Below the pieces are notes generated by a model, which had not been told where the DNA came from, did no database searches, and saw only the letters and a program-made list of their open reading frames with translations. From PALSA-894 sp963734185 (GTDB lineage Bacteria > Pseudomonadota > Alphaproteobacteria > Rhizobiales > Xanthobacteraceae), in the NCBI GenBank assembly GCA_963734185.1, contig CAVTGA010000001.1, positions 620,001 to 684,000 on the forward strand: a stretch of DNA of 64,000 bases. The letters run 5' to 3'. Made by a program: the position numbers and the translations under genes. Shown one piece after another: positions 42,775 through 50,947 of this stretch. Every line of letters starts with the position of its first letter. The first letter of the stretch is position 1.

Positions 42775-43506
42775 CGCGGGGCGCGGCGCGTGGCCTGCCA
42801 TTCTTGCCGCGAACTCGGAGGGCGGCCGGCGCGGGTATCTGCGCGCAATTTTCGCAGCTGCGCAAACCGCGCCTTTACTGTCACCACAGGTTGGTATTCC
42901 GGTATAGGTTACCTGCAGTTGACGGCGGACCTTGCTGTGCCCATCCTTCGTTCCAACCTCGTCCACCCAAGGGGCGCTTCATGAGGCATCAATGAGGTGG
43001 GACGAACCGGGGAGAACCTCCGACAACTGAGGGACTTCTCCGGTGGCCGGCGCCAGGGAAACCGTGGGCCTCGGCCGGTGCGGCGCCCGCGGGCAGGCTC
43101 TTGCACGGCCTGCACTCGGGCGGCGTCGGGGCTCCGCTCGGGGGCACTATCGACCCCCTGCCAGGAGCTGGCTGACGAGAGGGGTTCGGGCCGCAAGGTT
43201 CGAGCGAAGGTCCTCTCGAAAACGCGGCCCGGCGCCGTGACTGCGCGGCGGTTGAGTCGTTGCAGGGACGCCGCGGTGGAGCGCCGAGAGGCGCGCCCGG
43301 CCCGCGTCATGGGCTGGGTCATCTCCGGCGCTTCCGGAGATGGGTCCCATCGCGAGACGGACCACCGGGTGCGGCGTATCCGCACCAGCGCCTGTCGGCG
43401 CTCTGCCCCCTCTTTTGGTTAGGGCAGAGAAAAGACAAAGGGGAGCCCGGAGCCCTCAACCACCCGGGCGTATCGCGTTGGCTGTTTGACAAGTGAATCG
43501 GGATTT
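42775..43506. other. Gene-poor stretch between vapBC and the cupin gene
   Basis: About 730 bases hold no gene with homology I recognise. The first 180 bases are mixed in composition; from 42960 on the sequence is GC-rich with many hairpins (see the separate RNA candidate). A frame of 141 codons at 42997-43422 is Arg/Ser/Gly-rich with no recognisable fold. The region ends with a short palindromic repeat. Confidence 0.5.
43001..43440 (+). ncRNA. Candidate structured RNA, strand uncertain
   Basis: Consecutive strong stems without known genes: CCGGGGAGAA with TTCTCCGG (43007-43016 / 43036-43043) enclosing CCTC/GAGG; ATCTCCGG with CCGGAGAT (43321-43328 / 43334-43341); GGTGCGG with CCGCACC (43368-43374 / 43380-43386); AGCGCC with GGCGCT (43387-43392 / 43397-43402); CTGCCC with GGGCAG (43403-43408 / 43422-43427). 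The last three stems follow one another with no spacer or one-base overlap. This looks designed for folding, but the strand and ends are not known. Not RNase P, tmRNA or SRP RNA by the motifs I know. Confidence 0.3.
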
Positions 43507-43599
43507 GTAGGGCGGGCAAAGGCGCGTAAGCGCCGTGCCCGCGTGAGACATGCGCCGCGCTGCGAGAATGGCGGGCACGCTGCGCTTTGCCCGCCCTAC
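43507..43599. repeat. Palindromic repeat with perfect 15-base ends
   Basis: GTAGGGCGGGCAAAG (43507-43521) and CTTTGCCCGCCCTAC (43585-43599) form a perfect inverted pair, with an imperfect continuation inside (GGCGCGTAAGCGCC, CGTGCCCGC). Typical of short REP-like intergenic repeats in this bacterial group. Confidence 0.75.
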
Positions 43600-43660
43600 C
43601 GCACCGCTTCCGCCCCCGGGGCAACCCCGATATCATCGCGGCAACCTCAGGGAGGCACCC

Positions 43661-44071
43661 ATGAAGCGTCTGTTGATCGCCGCCGCCATCGTCTCGCTCG
43701 CGCTCACCGGCGTTGCGGACGCCCAGCAATTGCCGCCGGCCGCCACCACGTCGCCGACCATCAAGCGCACACCGCTGCAGAAGTTCGACGTGCCGGGGAC
43801 CAATTACGAGACCGTGATGGCGCTGGCCGAGATCGTGGCGAATGCGAATGTCGGGCGCCATACGCACCCGGGTCCTGAGACCAGCTATGTCGTCGAAGGC
43901 GAGCTGACGCTGCTGGTCGAAGGCCAGCCGCCGAAGCCGCTCAAGGCCGGCGACAGCTTCAGTGTCCCGGGCGGTACGATCCACGACGCGCGTACCGGCC
44001 CGAACGGCGCGAAGGTGCTCGCCACCTACGTGGTGGAGAAGGGCAAGCCTTTGGCGAGCCCGGCGCCGTGA
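43661..44071 (+). CDS. Exported cupin-domain protein
   Basis: 136 residues. Signal peptide MKRLLIAAAIVSLALTGVADA, then a single cupin barrel with the metal-binding motif HTHPGPETSYVVEGELTL and a second motif with GGTIHDA. Such small periplasmic cupins bind a metal ion; enzyme activity unknown. ATG 43661 directly follows an AGGGAGGCACCC ribosome binding site. Confidence 0.82.
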   Translation: MKRLLIAAAIVSLALTGVADAQQLPPAATTSPTIKRTPLQKFDVPGTNYETVMALAEIVANANVGRHTHPGPETSYVVEGELTLLVEGQPPKPLKAGDSFSVPGGTIHDARTGPNGAKVLATYVVEKGKPLASPAP

Positions 44072-44181
44072 GGAACAGAAAACAAGGCAAATACTTCGCT
44101 GCACGCAAGAGAGAGTCCAAGCGGGGCTAAGAATTTTTCGTTCGTCGACAGACCAGTTGCGCGGTCGAGATTCTGCCCCAG

Positions 44182-44451
44182 TCACGAATAGTGAAACCGG
44201 CACTGCGCGATCTCGATCGCCTGTGCGGCGCCGGAGCCGATGACACGATAGACCAGCCGGTGCTCGTCGGTGATGCGGCGCGACCACCAGCCTGAGAGCT
44301 TACCCTTGAGCGGCTCGGGCTTGCCGAGGCCGGCAAATGGATTTCGACGGGCGTCCGCAACCAGCGCCAAGATCTTCGCGGCGATCTTCGGGTCTTCGCT
44401 CACCCAGTAGGCGAGATGGTCGAGCGCCACTGGGTGCCAGATCGCCCTCAT
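44182..44451 (-). CDS. YoeB-family mRNA interferase toxin
   Basis: 89 residues beginning MRAIWHPVALDHLAYWVSED. The RelE/YoeB fold ends with GWWSRRITDEHRLVYRVI and CRFHYS, with the Glu/His/Arg residues of the YoeB active region (ITDEHRLVY) and a C-terminal HY as in E. coli YoeB. These toxins cut mRNA at the ribosomal A-site. Its start overlaps the antitoxin stop by four bases. Confidence 0.87.
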   Translation of the reverse strand: MRAIWHPVALDHLAYWVSEDPKIAAKILALVADARRNPFAGLGKPEPLKGKLSGWWSRRITDEHRLVYRVIGSGAAQAIEIAQCRFHYS

Positions 44452-44828
44452 TCGGCCGCCTCGCGGCGGGATTTGCCCGAACGGACCCTGCCCGCGATGC
44501 GGCGTGAAGGCTTGCGGCGTCGGCCCGGCATCGGAGGAATCTTCCCCTTCTGCGCGCGTGCGACAAAGGCCTTGAGTTCGTCCATGGTCATCTCGATGCC
44601 TTTGCCGGCGTCGAGATCGTCCATCGCATCGAGCAGCGCGCGCGCGTTGGCCCGGGTCGAGAACAGGTGCAGCGTCTCCTGGATGCTGTTCCATTCGCTG
44701 AGCGCGACCAGGACCACCGAGCCGCGCTTCTTGCGCGCCACGATGACGGGCTCGTTGTCCTTCACGACGCGGTCGAGGAGCTTCGCCAAATTCTGGCGCG
44801 CCTCGGAATAGGTGGTGACGTCGACCAT
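44448..44828 (-). CDS. YefM/Phd-family antitoxin with extended basic tail
   Basis: 126 residues beginning MVDVTTYSEARQNLAKLLD. The Phd/YefM DNA-binding domain (VVKDNEPVIVARKKRGSVVLVALSEWNS) is followed by a toxin-binding segment; the last 30 residues are Arg/Lys/Pro-rich, making it longer than the usual 80-90. It represses its own operon and neutralises YoeB. AGGAGG precedes the ATG 44828. The upstream region holds TGTACA operator elements. Confidence 0.83.
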   Translation of the reverse strand: MVDVTTYSEARQNLAKLLDRVVKDNEPVIVARKKRGSVVLVALSEWNSIQETLHLFSTRANARALLDAMDDLDAGKGIEMTMDELKAFVARAQKGKIPPMPGRRRKPSRRIAGRVRSGKSRREAAE

Positions 44829-44844
44829 GGCAGCCTCCTGTCCA

Positions 44845-44880
44845 ACTTGTACAACATATGGCACAGATTATGGTACAAGT
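44845..44880 (-). promoter_or_regulatory. YefM-YoeB operator with TGTACA core
   Basis: A perfect inverted repeat ACTTGTAC (44845-44852) and GTACAAGT (44873-44880) flanks the region just upstream of the antitoxin start; a TGTACA hexamer at 44848-44853 matches the core described for YefM operators in E. coli. Autoregulation is thus likely. Confidence 0.6.
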
Positions 44881-44986
44881 CAGCCTGGAGCCGGGCGCCG
44901 CCGCGCGGCGACGGCGATCGGGTGCCAGGTCTTGTCCTCCCGGCCGCTATACACTCATGTTGTTGACCCAAGTAGCGGGGAAATCC

Positions 44987-45292
44987 ATGCCCACCTTCTT
45001 CGTCGTCCGTGCCACCGTCTCCGACCCTGCTCAGCGCGCGGCGTTCGACAAATGGTATGCGGAGGAACACCTGCCCGACGCCGTGAAGGCGTTCGGCGCG
45101 CAGAAGGCGTGGCGCTTCTGGAGCGAGACCGATCCGGCGGTGCATCAGGCGACCTATCAGTTCGCCGACCGCGCCGCGCTTGATCGCGGCACGGCGCCCG
45201 AAAATCTCAAGCCGCTGATCGCCGAGTTCGAGCGCGCCTTTCCGGGCGTTCCGCGCACGCGTGAGATCCTGACCCTGGCCCAAGAGATGTAG
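44987..45292 (+). CDS. Small EthD-like dimeric alpha/beta-barrel protein
   Basis: 101 residues beginning MPTFFVVRATVSDPAQRAAFD. The pattern WYAEEHLPDAVKAFGAQKAW resembles the dimeric alpha/beta-barrel superfamily (EthD or similar). Function unknown. The ATG 44987 is preferred to upstream codons because the family begins there. Confidence 0.65.
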   Translation: MPTFFVVRATVSDPAQRAAFDKWYAEEHLPDAVKAFGAQKAWRFWSETDPAVHQATYQFADRAALDRGTAPENLKPLIAEFERAFPGVPRTREILTLAQEM

Positions 45293-45371
45293 CGCGGCTC
45301 AACGGAGCGAACGATAATGAGGCCAGCCGGCGCTCAGCCGCAGGCGACGCGCTGGATCGGGAGGCGACCCC

Positions 45372-46406
45372 ATGAATAGAACCGCATGCGCGGCGCTCGC
45401 TCTTCTGTCCCTGCCGGTACTCGCCAACGCGCAAGGCCGCTGGCCGGCGGGCGACGAGATCGGAATGGCGAACCATCTCGGGCCGGCCACGTGGGCGCGC
45501 TGCGCGCCGTACCTCGCCAATGCCGGCGCGAAGAGCTACGAGCTCTCGTTCATCCGTTCCAACACCATGCCGCAGTCGCCGTTCGCGGTGCCGCTACGCG
45601 AGAATGCCAAGCCCACGGTCGGCATTCCGGGGACGTTGCATGCCTTCAATACCGACGAGGTCGCGAGCGGCGATCCGGGGCAGCAGGGCACGCAGTTCGA
45701 CGCGCTCGGCCATTTCGCCGTGCTGCCGCAACCGTGGGACGGCACGGGCGAGTTTCCCTCGGCCGGTGCGAAATATTACGGCGGCTTCACGCAGCAGCAG
45801 GTCAAGCCGACGCCCGATTCGCCGCTGCTCAAGCTCGGCGTCGACAAGGTGCCGCCGATCGTCACCACCGCGGTGCTGCTCGACGCCAAGGCGCATCTCG
45901 GCGGCGGCAAGCCGATGGAGGCAGGCGCGCTCGTCAGCGCCGACAACATCGAGGCGATGCTGCAAGCGCAGGGCTTAGGCAACCGCGGCATCATGCCGGG
46001 CGACGTGCTCTACATCTACACCGGCTGGAGCGACCACTGGAAAGACCCCGATACCGAGAAGCTCTACTACACCAAGGGTCCGGGCCTCTCCTACGACGCG
46101 GCGAAGTACCTCGAGCAGAAGCAGGTCGTGCTGGTCGCGCTCGACAATCCGTTCACCGATCCGGTGCCGGACGGCATGCTGCAGGGCAGGGCCGCGCCCG
46201 CGGCCGGCACGCCGCAGGGCCTGCCGTTCGCGATCCATCATCACAATCTCGTGCAGGCCGGCATCCACAATATCCAGAACGCCAATCTGGCCGCGCTGGC
46301 GCGCGACAGGGTGTGGGTGTCATGCACCATCATCCTGCCGCTGCGCACCCAAGGGGCGTCCGGATCGCCGGTGCGGCCGGTTTCGATCGGCGCGCCGAAC
46401 CAGTGA
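45372..46406 (+). CDS. Exported cyclase family protein
   Basis: 344 residues. Signal peptide MNRTACAALALLSLPVLANA. The kynurenine-formamidase-like cyclase motif appears as QGTQFDALGHF (normally HxGTHxDxPxHF), so one metal-binding His is replaced by Gln. It has a conserved GDVLYIYTGWSDHW segment. A hydrolase or cyclase role is plausible but the metal site differs from the standard, so activity is uncertain. It is followed by a DUF2214 gene. Confidence 0.78.
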   Translation: MNRTACAALALLSLPVLANAQGRWPAGDEIGMANHLGPATWARCAPYLANAGAKSYELSFIRSNTMPQSPFAVPLRENAKPTVGIPGTLHAFNTDEVASGDPGQQGTQFDALGHFAVLPQPWDGTGEFPSAGAKYYGGFTQQQVKPTPDSPLLKLGVDKVPPIVTTAVLLDAKAHLGGGKPMEAGALVSADNIEAMLQAQGLGNRGIMPGDVLYIYTGWSDHWKDPDTEKLYYTKGPGLSYDAAKYLEQKQVVLVALDNPFTDPVPDGMLQGRAAPAAGTPQGLPFAIHHHNLVQAGIHNIQNANLAALARDRVWVSCTIILPLRTQGASGSPVRPVSIGAPNQ

Positions 46407-46428
46407 GCGCCACGCATAGGAACCGACG

Positions 46429-46875
46429 ATGATCGTCCTGTTCGCCTTCCTGCATCACCTTGCCGCGTTCACCCTGGTGGCGGCGCTCGCGGTCGAATTC
46501 GTCCTGATCCGCCGCGAACTGACCTTGTGGAGCGCGCGTCTGCTGCAGGCTGCCGACATGGTGCTCGGCACCTCGGCCGGCGTCCTGCTCCTGGTCGGGC
46601 TCGGCCGCGTGTTCTGGTTCGAGAAGGGCGCCGCCTACTACTTCGGCAGCCATGCCTTCCTCACCAAGCTGACGCTGTTCATCGTCGTCGCCCTGTTGTC
46701 GATCGTCCCGACCATCGAATTCCTGCGCTGGCGCAAGGCGGTAAAGCAGGGCCAGGTGCCGGTCGTAGCCGCCGGCACGCTGCGCAAGGTCGGGCGCGTC
46801 ATCCATATCGAGCTCGCCGCGGTGGTGCTGATCCTGCTCTGCGCCGCCATCATGGCCAAGGGTGGTTGGGTGTAA
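46429..46875 (+). CDS. DUF2214 family membrane protein
   Basis: 148 residues, about four transmembrane helices. The start MIVLFAFLHHLAAFTLVAALAVEF and the RVFWFEKGAAYYFGSHAFLTK segment are typical of DUF2214. Function unknown. It lies 22 bases after the cyclase-like gene and so is probably cotranscribed. Confidence 0.8.
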   Translation: MIVLFAFLHHLAAFTLVAALAVEFVLIRRELTLWSARLLQAADMVLGTSAGVLLLVGLGRVFWFEKGAAYYFGSHAFLTKLTLFIVVALLSIVPTIEFLRWRKAVKQGQVPVVAAGTLRKVGRVIHIELAAVVLILLCAAIMAKGGWV

Positions 46876-46957
46876 CCGCCGGGCGAATACTTGAAGATGT
46901 GCGGCAACATTCCTAGACTGCTGAGTCTGCGGACTCACGCCAGCGATGGGGGAGATC

Positions 46958-47671
46958 ATGCCGGAAGCGCCGAAGACCGATAAATGGACGGCCCGGGAGA
47001 ATCGTCACGGGAAGCTCGGTACCTTCCTACACGTCCATGGTCTCGTTCAGGTCACCAACACCAACCAGCAGCCGCGCCTGACCCCTTCGGCGACGCCCGG
47101 CGGCCCGCCCAAGACGCTGGTGCTCGATTTGAGCATTGAAACCAGCGGCCAGGGTAACACCGTGATTTGCTGGAAAGCGGCCCACTATGACCGGAAGGTG
47201 AAGGCGAACGAGTACGAAAACGTCGATATCTGCTGGCAGGGCAAGTCGATCGCGACCTGCAAGGTGCTCGACGACGGCGAGCATAGCGCCCACCTAGCGG
47301 CGCTGACCGCGGCGGCGAACGCCACGGCCAAGCCTCCTGCCGGCAAGAAGCCGGCCGGCAAGAGAGCGGCTTCGAAACCACCGGGTCCGACCAAGCCACC
47401 TCTGCCCAAGCCGGTGCCGCCCGAAGCGGCGGCGGCCAAGCCGGCTCCGGCAAAGTCAGCTCCGGCCAAGAAGGCCCCGGTCAAGAAGGCCGCTGCGAAG
47501 AAGGCCGCCGCCAAGAAGAAAAAGGCTCCCGCCAAGAAGCGCCCTGCGAGCAGGAAGCCGGCAAAGAAACGCGCTGCGGCCAAGAAGCGCGGATCCGCGA
47601 CCGGCCGCGTGTACAAGCTCGTGCGCAGGCTCCTGGGCGGAACCAAGAAAAAGAAGAAGAAGAAGCGGTAA
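46958..47671 (+). CDS. Hypothetical protein with histone H1-like Lys/Ala-rich tail
   Basis: 237 residues. The first 120 form a compact domain without a known family, including LDLSIETSGQGNTVICWKAAHYD. The last 115 are Lys/Ala/Pro repeats (KKAPVKKAAAKKAAAKKKK-like) ending in a poly-Lys run. Such tails bind DNA or RNA non-specifically. ATG 46958 has GGGGGAG upstream; an in-frame ATG at 46946 adds four residues. Function unknown. Confidence 0.68.
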   Translation: MPEAPKTDKWTARENRHGKLGTFLHVHGLVQVTNTNQQPRLTPSATPGGPPKTLVLDLSIETSGQGNTVICWKAAHYDRKVKANEYENVDICWQGKSIATCKVLDDGEHSAHLAALTAAANATAKPPAGKKPAGKRAASKPPGPTKPPLPKPVPPEAAAAKPAPAKSAPAKKAPVKKAAAKKAAAKKKKAPAKKRPASRKPAKKRAAAKKRGSATGRVYKLVRRLLGGTKKKKKKKR

Positions 47672-47710
47672 CAGGCCTCGCCGCCCGCTTGAGCGGCTGC
47701 GCCCTGCGCC

Positions 47711-47974
47711 ATGCACATCCTGACGCTGGTCGTGGTCGGGCTCGGCGCGCTTGCCGCGTTCTATTTCGGCGCCGCGCTGTTCGCCAGGAAGCGACAAACC
47801 GGTGCGGCAGCGTTCGTATGGGTCTGGCTCGCGGCGTCGATCGTCAACGCTTTCGTCGGCGTCGCGCGGGCCGGAATCCCGGTGATCAACGAGATCGGCG
47901 CGTTCATTCCCATATTCGGCGTCCCCGCCGCGCTCGCTTGGTATCTTGCCTACCGGCATGGCGCCGCTCGCTGA
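47711..47974 (+). CDS. Small inner-membrane protein
   Basis: 87 residues beginning MHILTLVVVGLGALAAFYFG with three predicted hydrophobic segments. It contains the linker GAALFARKRQTGAAAFVWVW. No family recognised. It lies 39 bases after the Lys/Ala-rich protein gene and 22 bases before the dehydrogenase gene. Confidence 0.68.
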   Translation: MHILTLVVVGLGALAAFYFGAALFARKRQTGAAAFVWVWLAASIVNAFVGVARAGIPVINEIGAFIPIFGVPAALAWYLAYRHGAAR

Positions 47975-47996
47975 CGGCGCCCGCCGGCGAGGGGAC

Positions 47997-49016
47997 ATGA
48001 CGCAGTTCAAGGCGGTGCGGACCGATCGCGAGCTCGAATGTCCGGGCATCGATGCGGGGCTGCGCGCGGCCGGCTGCGATCTGGTCACGCTGCCCGACGG
48101 TGTGAGCGAAACCGAGCTGATCGCGGTGACGCGCGAGGCTGATCTCCTGCTGATGTGTTACACGCCGGTCACCGCGCGAGTGATCGAGGCTGCGCAAAAG
48201 CTCAGGGGCATCGTGAAATACGGCGTCGGCATCGATGCGATCGACGTCGCGGCCGCGTGCGACCGGCGCATTCCGGTCGTCAACGTGCCGGAATACGCCG
48301 AGGAGACGGTCGCCGAAGGCGCTTTCGCGCTCATGATCGCGCTGATGAAGAAGATCGTGCCGGTCGCGCGCGAGATGGCCGCGACGGGTTGGGTATGGCC
48401 GGCACCGCAGTGGCTTGGCCTCGATCTCGCCGGCCGCACCCTCGGTCTCGTCGGCACCGGCCGCATCGGCTGCAGCATGGCGCGCATGGCGGCAGGCTTC
48501 CGCATGCGGGTGCTCGGCTACGATCCTCATGTGCCGGTCGAGGCGATGCAGCGCGCCGGCATCGCCAAGTGCGCCGATCTCCCCGCGCTGCTGGAGCAAA
48601 GCGACGTCGTCTCGGTGCACGCGGTGCTCAATGCCGAAACGCGGCACCTGATCGGCGCGCCCGAGTTGGCGCGGATGAAACCCTCGGCGTTGGTGGTCAA
48701 CGTGGCGCGCGGGGCGATCATCGACGAGACGGCGCTGCTTCGTGCGCTGCAGGAGAAGCGCGTTGCCGGCGCCGCGCTCGACGTCTACGGCCGGGAGCCG
48801 CTCGCGCGCCGCGGCCATGCGTTGAGCGCGCTGTACGGCATGGACAATGTGATCTTGTTTCCGCACCTCACCTTCTACACCGCGGAAGCCATGCGGCGGC
48901 TCGAGCAAGACACGCTCACGCGCTGCCACGAAATCCTGCAGGGGCGGCCGGTGCTGGTGAAATCGCGCGATCCGCGCCTGCGCGCGCAGCAACACGGCGT
49001 GGTGTTTGAGGATTGA
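47997..49016 (+). CDS. D-2-hydroxyacid dehydrogenase, phosphoglycerate dehydrogenase-like
   Basis: 339 residues with the two-domain fold: the NAD site LGLVGTGRIGCSMARMAAG, the VVNVARGAIIDETALLRAL motif with the catalytic Arg region, and HLTFYTAEAM carrying the catalytic His. Substrate is unclear; no C-terminal ACT domain is present, so serine biosynthesis is less likely. ATG 47997 follows GAGGGGAC. A group II intron begins immediately after its stop. Confidence 0.83.
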   Translation: MTQFKAVRTDRELECPGIDAGLRAAGCDLVTLPDGVSETELIAVTREADLLLMCYTPVTARVIEAAQKLRGIVKYGVGIDAIDVAAACDRRIPVVNVPEYAEETVAEGAFALMIALMKKIVPVAREMAATGWVWPAPQWLGLDLAGRTLGLVGTGRIGCSMARMAAGFRMRVLGYDPHVPVEAMQRAGIAKCADLPALLEQSDVVSVHAVLNAETRHLIGAPELARMKPSALVVNVARGAIIDETALLRALQEKRVAGAALDVYGREPLARRGHALSALYGMDNVILFPHLTFYTAEAMRRLEQDTLTRCHEILQGRPVLVKSRDPRLRAQQHGVVFED

Positions 49017-50891
49017 ATCGGGATAGGGGGGCGTCTCGCGACGCCGCCCCTCCCACACCACCGGACATACGGGTCCGTATCCGGCGGTTCGGTGGATTAT
49101 GCGAACTGCGGGGTCGCAACGGAAGCCAAGCCGAGTGAACGCAAGAAGCGGGTTGGCAGGGCAATGGCGAGCGCGGGGCTGTTGCTGAGCCGCCATGGGC
49201 CATGTGGGCTCCCGGCGGTTTGGGCCGCCAGATCCCGGCCGACGCCGCGGCGTCGCAGTTCGGCATAACGGGTGCGTCCGCGCTTCCATTGCTTCCAGGC
49301 GATGGCGCGCAGCCGCCGCCTGGTCCACTCGTCAAGTGTGCGCAGCACCGACGGAGTTTGGCAGAAGCCGAAGTAGCCGCGCCAACCGATGAGGTAGACG
49401 GACAGCTCCTTGACGATCTGCGACAGGCTCGCCCCGCGCGTGCGCCGCGTCAGCTCCCGGACCTTGGCTTTGAAGCGGGCTATTGCCTGCGGCGCGATGC
49501 GCCGTCGCGGCTGCGGCTCGCCTGTGAAGCTGAAGCCCAAGAACTTGCGGACACTTGGTTTGGCGACCGCACTCTTGGCTTTGTTGATCTTGAGCTTGAG
49601 GCGCTTGGCCAGGAACTTCTCGATGCCGGCCAGCACCCGTTCGCCCGCACGCTGACTGCGCATATAGATGTTGCAGTCGTCGGCGTAGCGCACGAAGCAA
49701 TGGCCGCGCTTCTCCAGCTCCTTGTCCAGCACATCCAGCATCAGGTTCGACAACAGCGGCGAGAGCGGCCCGCCCTGCGGCGTGCCCTCCTTCGTCGGGC
49801 TGACAAGGCCGCCTTCCAGTACGCCCGCATTCAGGAATGCGCGGACGAGCTTCAGGATGCGCTTGTCGGCAACCCGCTTGGCAACAAGCCCCATCAGGAT
49901 GTCGTGGTTGACCCGGTCGAAGAACTTCTCCAGGTCGATGTCCACGACGACGGTGTGTGCAGACGCGATGTACGTTTGCGCCCGTTCCACCGCCTGATGC
50001 GCCGAGCGCCCCGGCCGGAAGCCGAAGCTTGCCTCGGAGAACGTTCCGTCCCAGTCCGCCTGCAGCACCTGCATCACCGCTTGCTGGATGAAGCGGTCGA
50101 GCACCGTCGGGATGCCGAGCGGCCTCATGCCGCCCGATGCCTTCGGTATCTCCACCCGCCGCACCGGCTGCGGTTTGTAAGTACCTTCAAGCAGCTGGGC
50201 CCGGATCGTGGGCCAGTGCTCCGTCAGGTAGGTCGGCAGATCATCGACGCTCATGCCGTCGATGCCAGCCGCACCCTTGTTGCGCTTCACTTGCGCCAAC
50301 GCCTTCTTCAGATTCTCACGCTCGACTACTGCTTCCATTGACGGTCCCGCGACCGCCGGGCGTTCGAGACAGGCTCCCGCCGCGCGCGCTTCGGTCTCTT
50401 GAGCGGCGGCGCTCGGGGCTTCACCCTTTGCTCCGATGCCCAAGTTCAGCTCGACCTGGTTCTTCTGCCGCATGGCTCGCGCGAGATCGCCGCTCTACTG
50501 GCCACTTCCACCGTTCGGGCCTTCGGCGGACGCTCCCGCCTACTATGCCCTCTGCTGACTTCTGCGCTCCGATCAGGTCGCCTTGCGGCGACCTCAGTCT
50601 CGTCACCGAGACGCAGCGCAGACCTCCCGAGGTAAGACCGACCGCCTTCACCGCGCACCCGCCGGATTTACCACCCCGGCCTTTGATGGCTCTGGACTTC
50701 GCGATCACTTGCTCGCTCGTCCGGCCGGGTAGGCCTCGTTATCCGGTTCTTGTCCATCGGGCCGCGGCTTTGCTCCACGCTTCTTTCAGACCTCGCCTCG
50801 CGACGACGCCCTTGCGCTTCGCTAATCCTTCACCGCCATCAGGCTGGATAGAGGACTTCCACCTCCAAGCTGTCGTTCATGCTCGGCACAC
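49017..50891 (-). mobile_element. Group II intron, class C-like, inserted behind a terminator
   Basis: About 1875 bases. On the minus strand the 5' end is GTGTG at 50891, followed by a typical early domain I hairpin with GGAGGTGGAAGTCCTC (50851-50866). The 3' end has domain V at about 49056-49090 (stems CCGG/CCGG and ATACG/CGTAT with a two-base bulge and four-base loop), then a domain VI hairpin (49025-49051) and a CTATCCCGAT end at 49017. The 5' end directly follows the 12-bp terminator hairpin at 50898-50925 and its T-rich run, the known target of class C introns. The 3' end abuts the stop codon of the convergent gene. Confidence 0.85.
49097..50473 (-). CDS. ltrA: Group II intron reverse transcriptase/maturase
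   Basis: 458 residues. RT domain with KNKGAAGIDGMSVDDLP, SASFGFRPGRSAHQAVE-like residues and catalytic RYADDCN, followed by maturase domain X (ending around GPWRLSNSPALAI). No HNH endonuclease domain follows, which fits class C introns that rely on terminator hairpins for target choice. It mobilises the surrounding intron by reverse splicing and target-primed reverse transcription. Frame intact, so potentially active. Confidence 0.92.
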   Translation of the reverse strand: MRQKNQVELNLGIGAKGEAPSAAAQETEARAAGACLERPAVAGPSMEAVVERENLKKALAQVKRNKGAAGIDGMSVDDLPTYLTEHWPTIRAQLLEGTYKPQPVRRVEIPKASGGMRPLGIPTVLDRFIQQAVMQVLQADWDGTFSEASFGFRPGRSAHQAVERAQTYIASAHTVVVDIDLEKFFDRVNHDILMGLVAKRVADKRILKLVRAFLNAGVLEGGLVSPTKEGTPQGGPLSPLLSNLMLDVLDKELEKRGHCFVRYADDCNIYMRSQRAGERVLAGIEKFLAKRLKLKINKAKSAVAKPSVRKFLGFSFTGEPQPRRRIAPQAIARFKAKVRELTRRTRGASLSQIVKELSVYLIGWRGYFGFCQTPSVLRTLDEWTRRRLRAIAWKQWKRGRTRYAELRRRGVGRDLAAQTAGSPHGPWRLSNSPALAIALPTRFLRSLGLASVATPQFA

Positions 50892-50897
50892 AAATCA

Positions 50898-50925
50898 AAG
50901 GCCCCGGCCTTGCGGCCGGGGCCTT
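50898..50925 (-). terminator. Rho-independent terminator, target of the group II intron
   Basis: A perfect 12-base stem AAGGCCCCGGCC (50898-50909) and GGCCGGGGCCTT (50914-50925) with loop TTGC; on the minus strand it is followed by TTTGATTT and then the intron. It terminates the gene at 50948-51274. Confidence 0.85.
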
Positions 50926-50947
50926 CAATGTCAATCAAACCTGCCCA

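Noticed and set aside
42699..42995. A 98-codon frame starting MRALAMLRGKQ
   Set aside because: Its first part is the duplicated pccB end, and the rest has no resemblance to any protein, so it is a scar and not a gene.
42997..43422. A 141-codon frame across the hairpin-rich region
   Set aside because: Arg/Ser/Gly-rich composition and perfect stems across it argue against coding, though I cannot exclude it without comparison to homologs.
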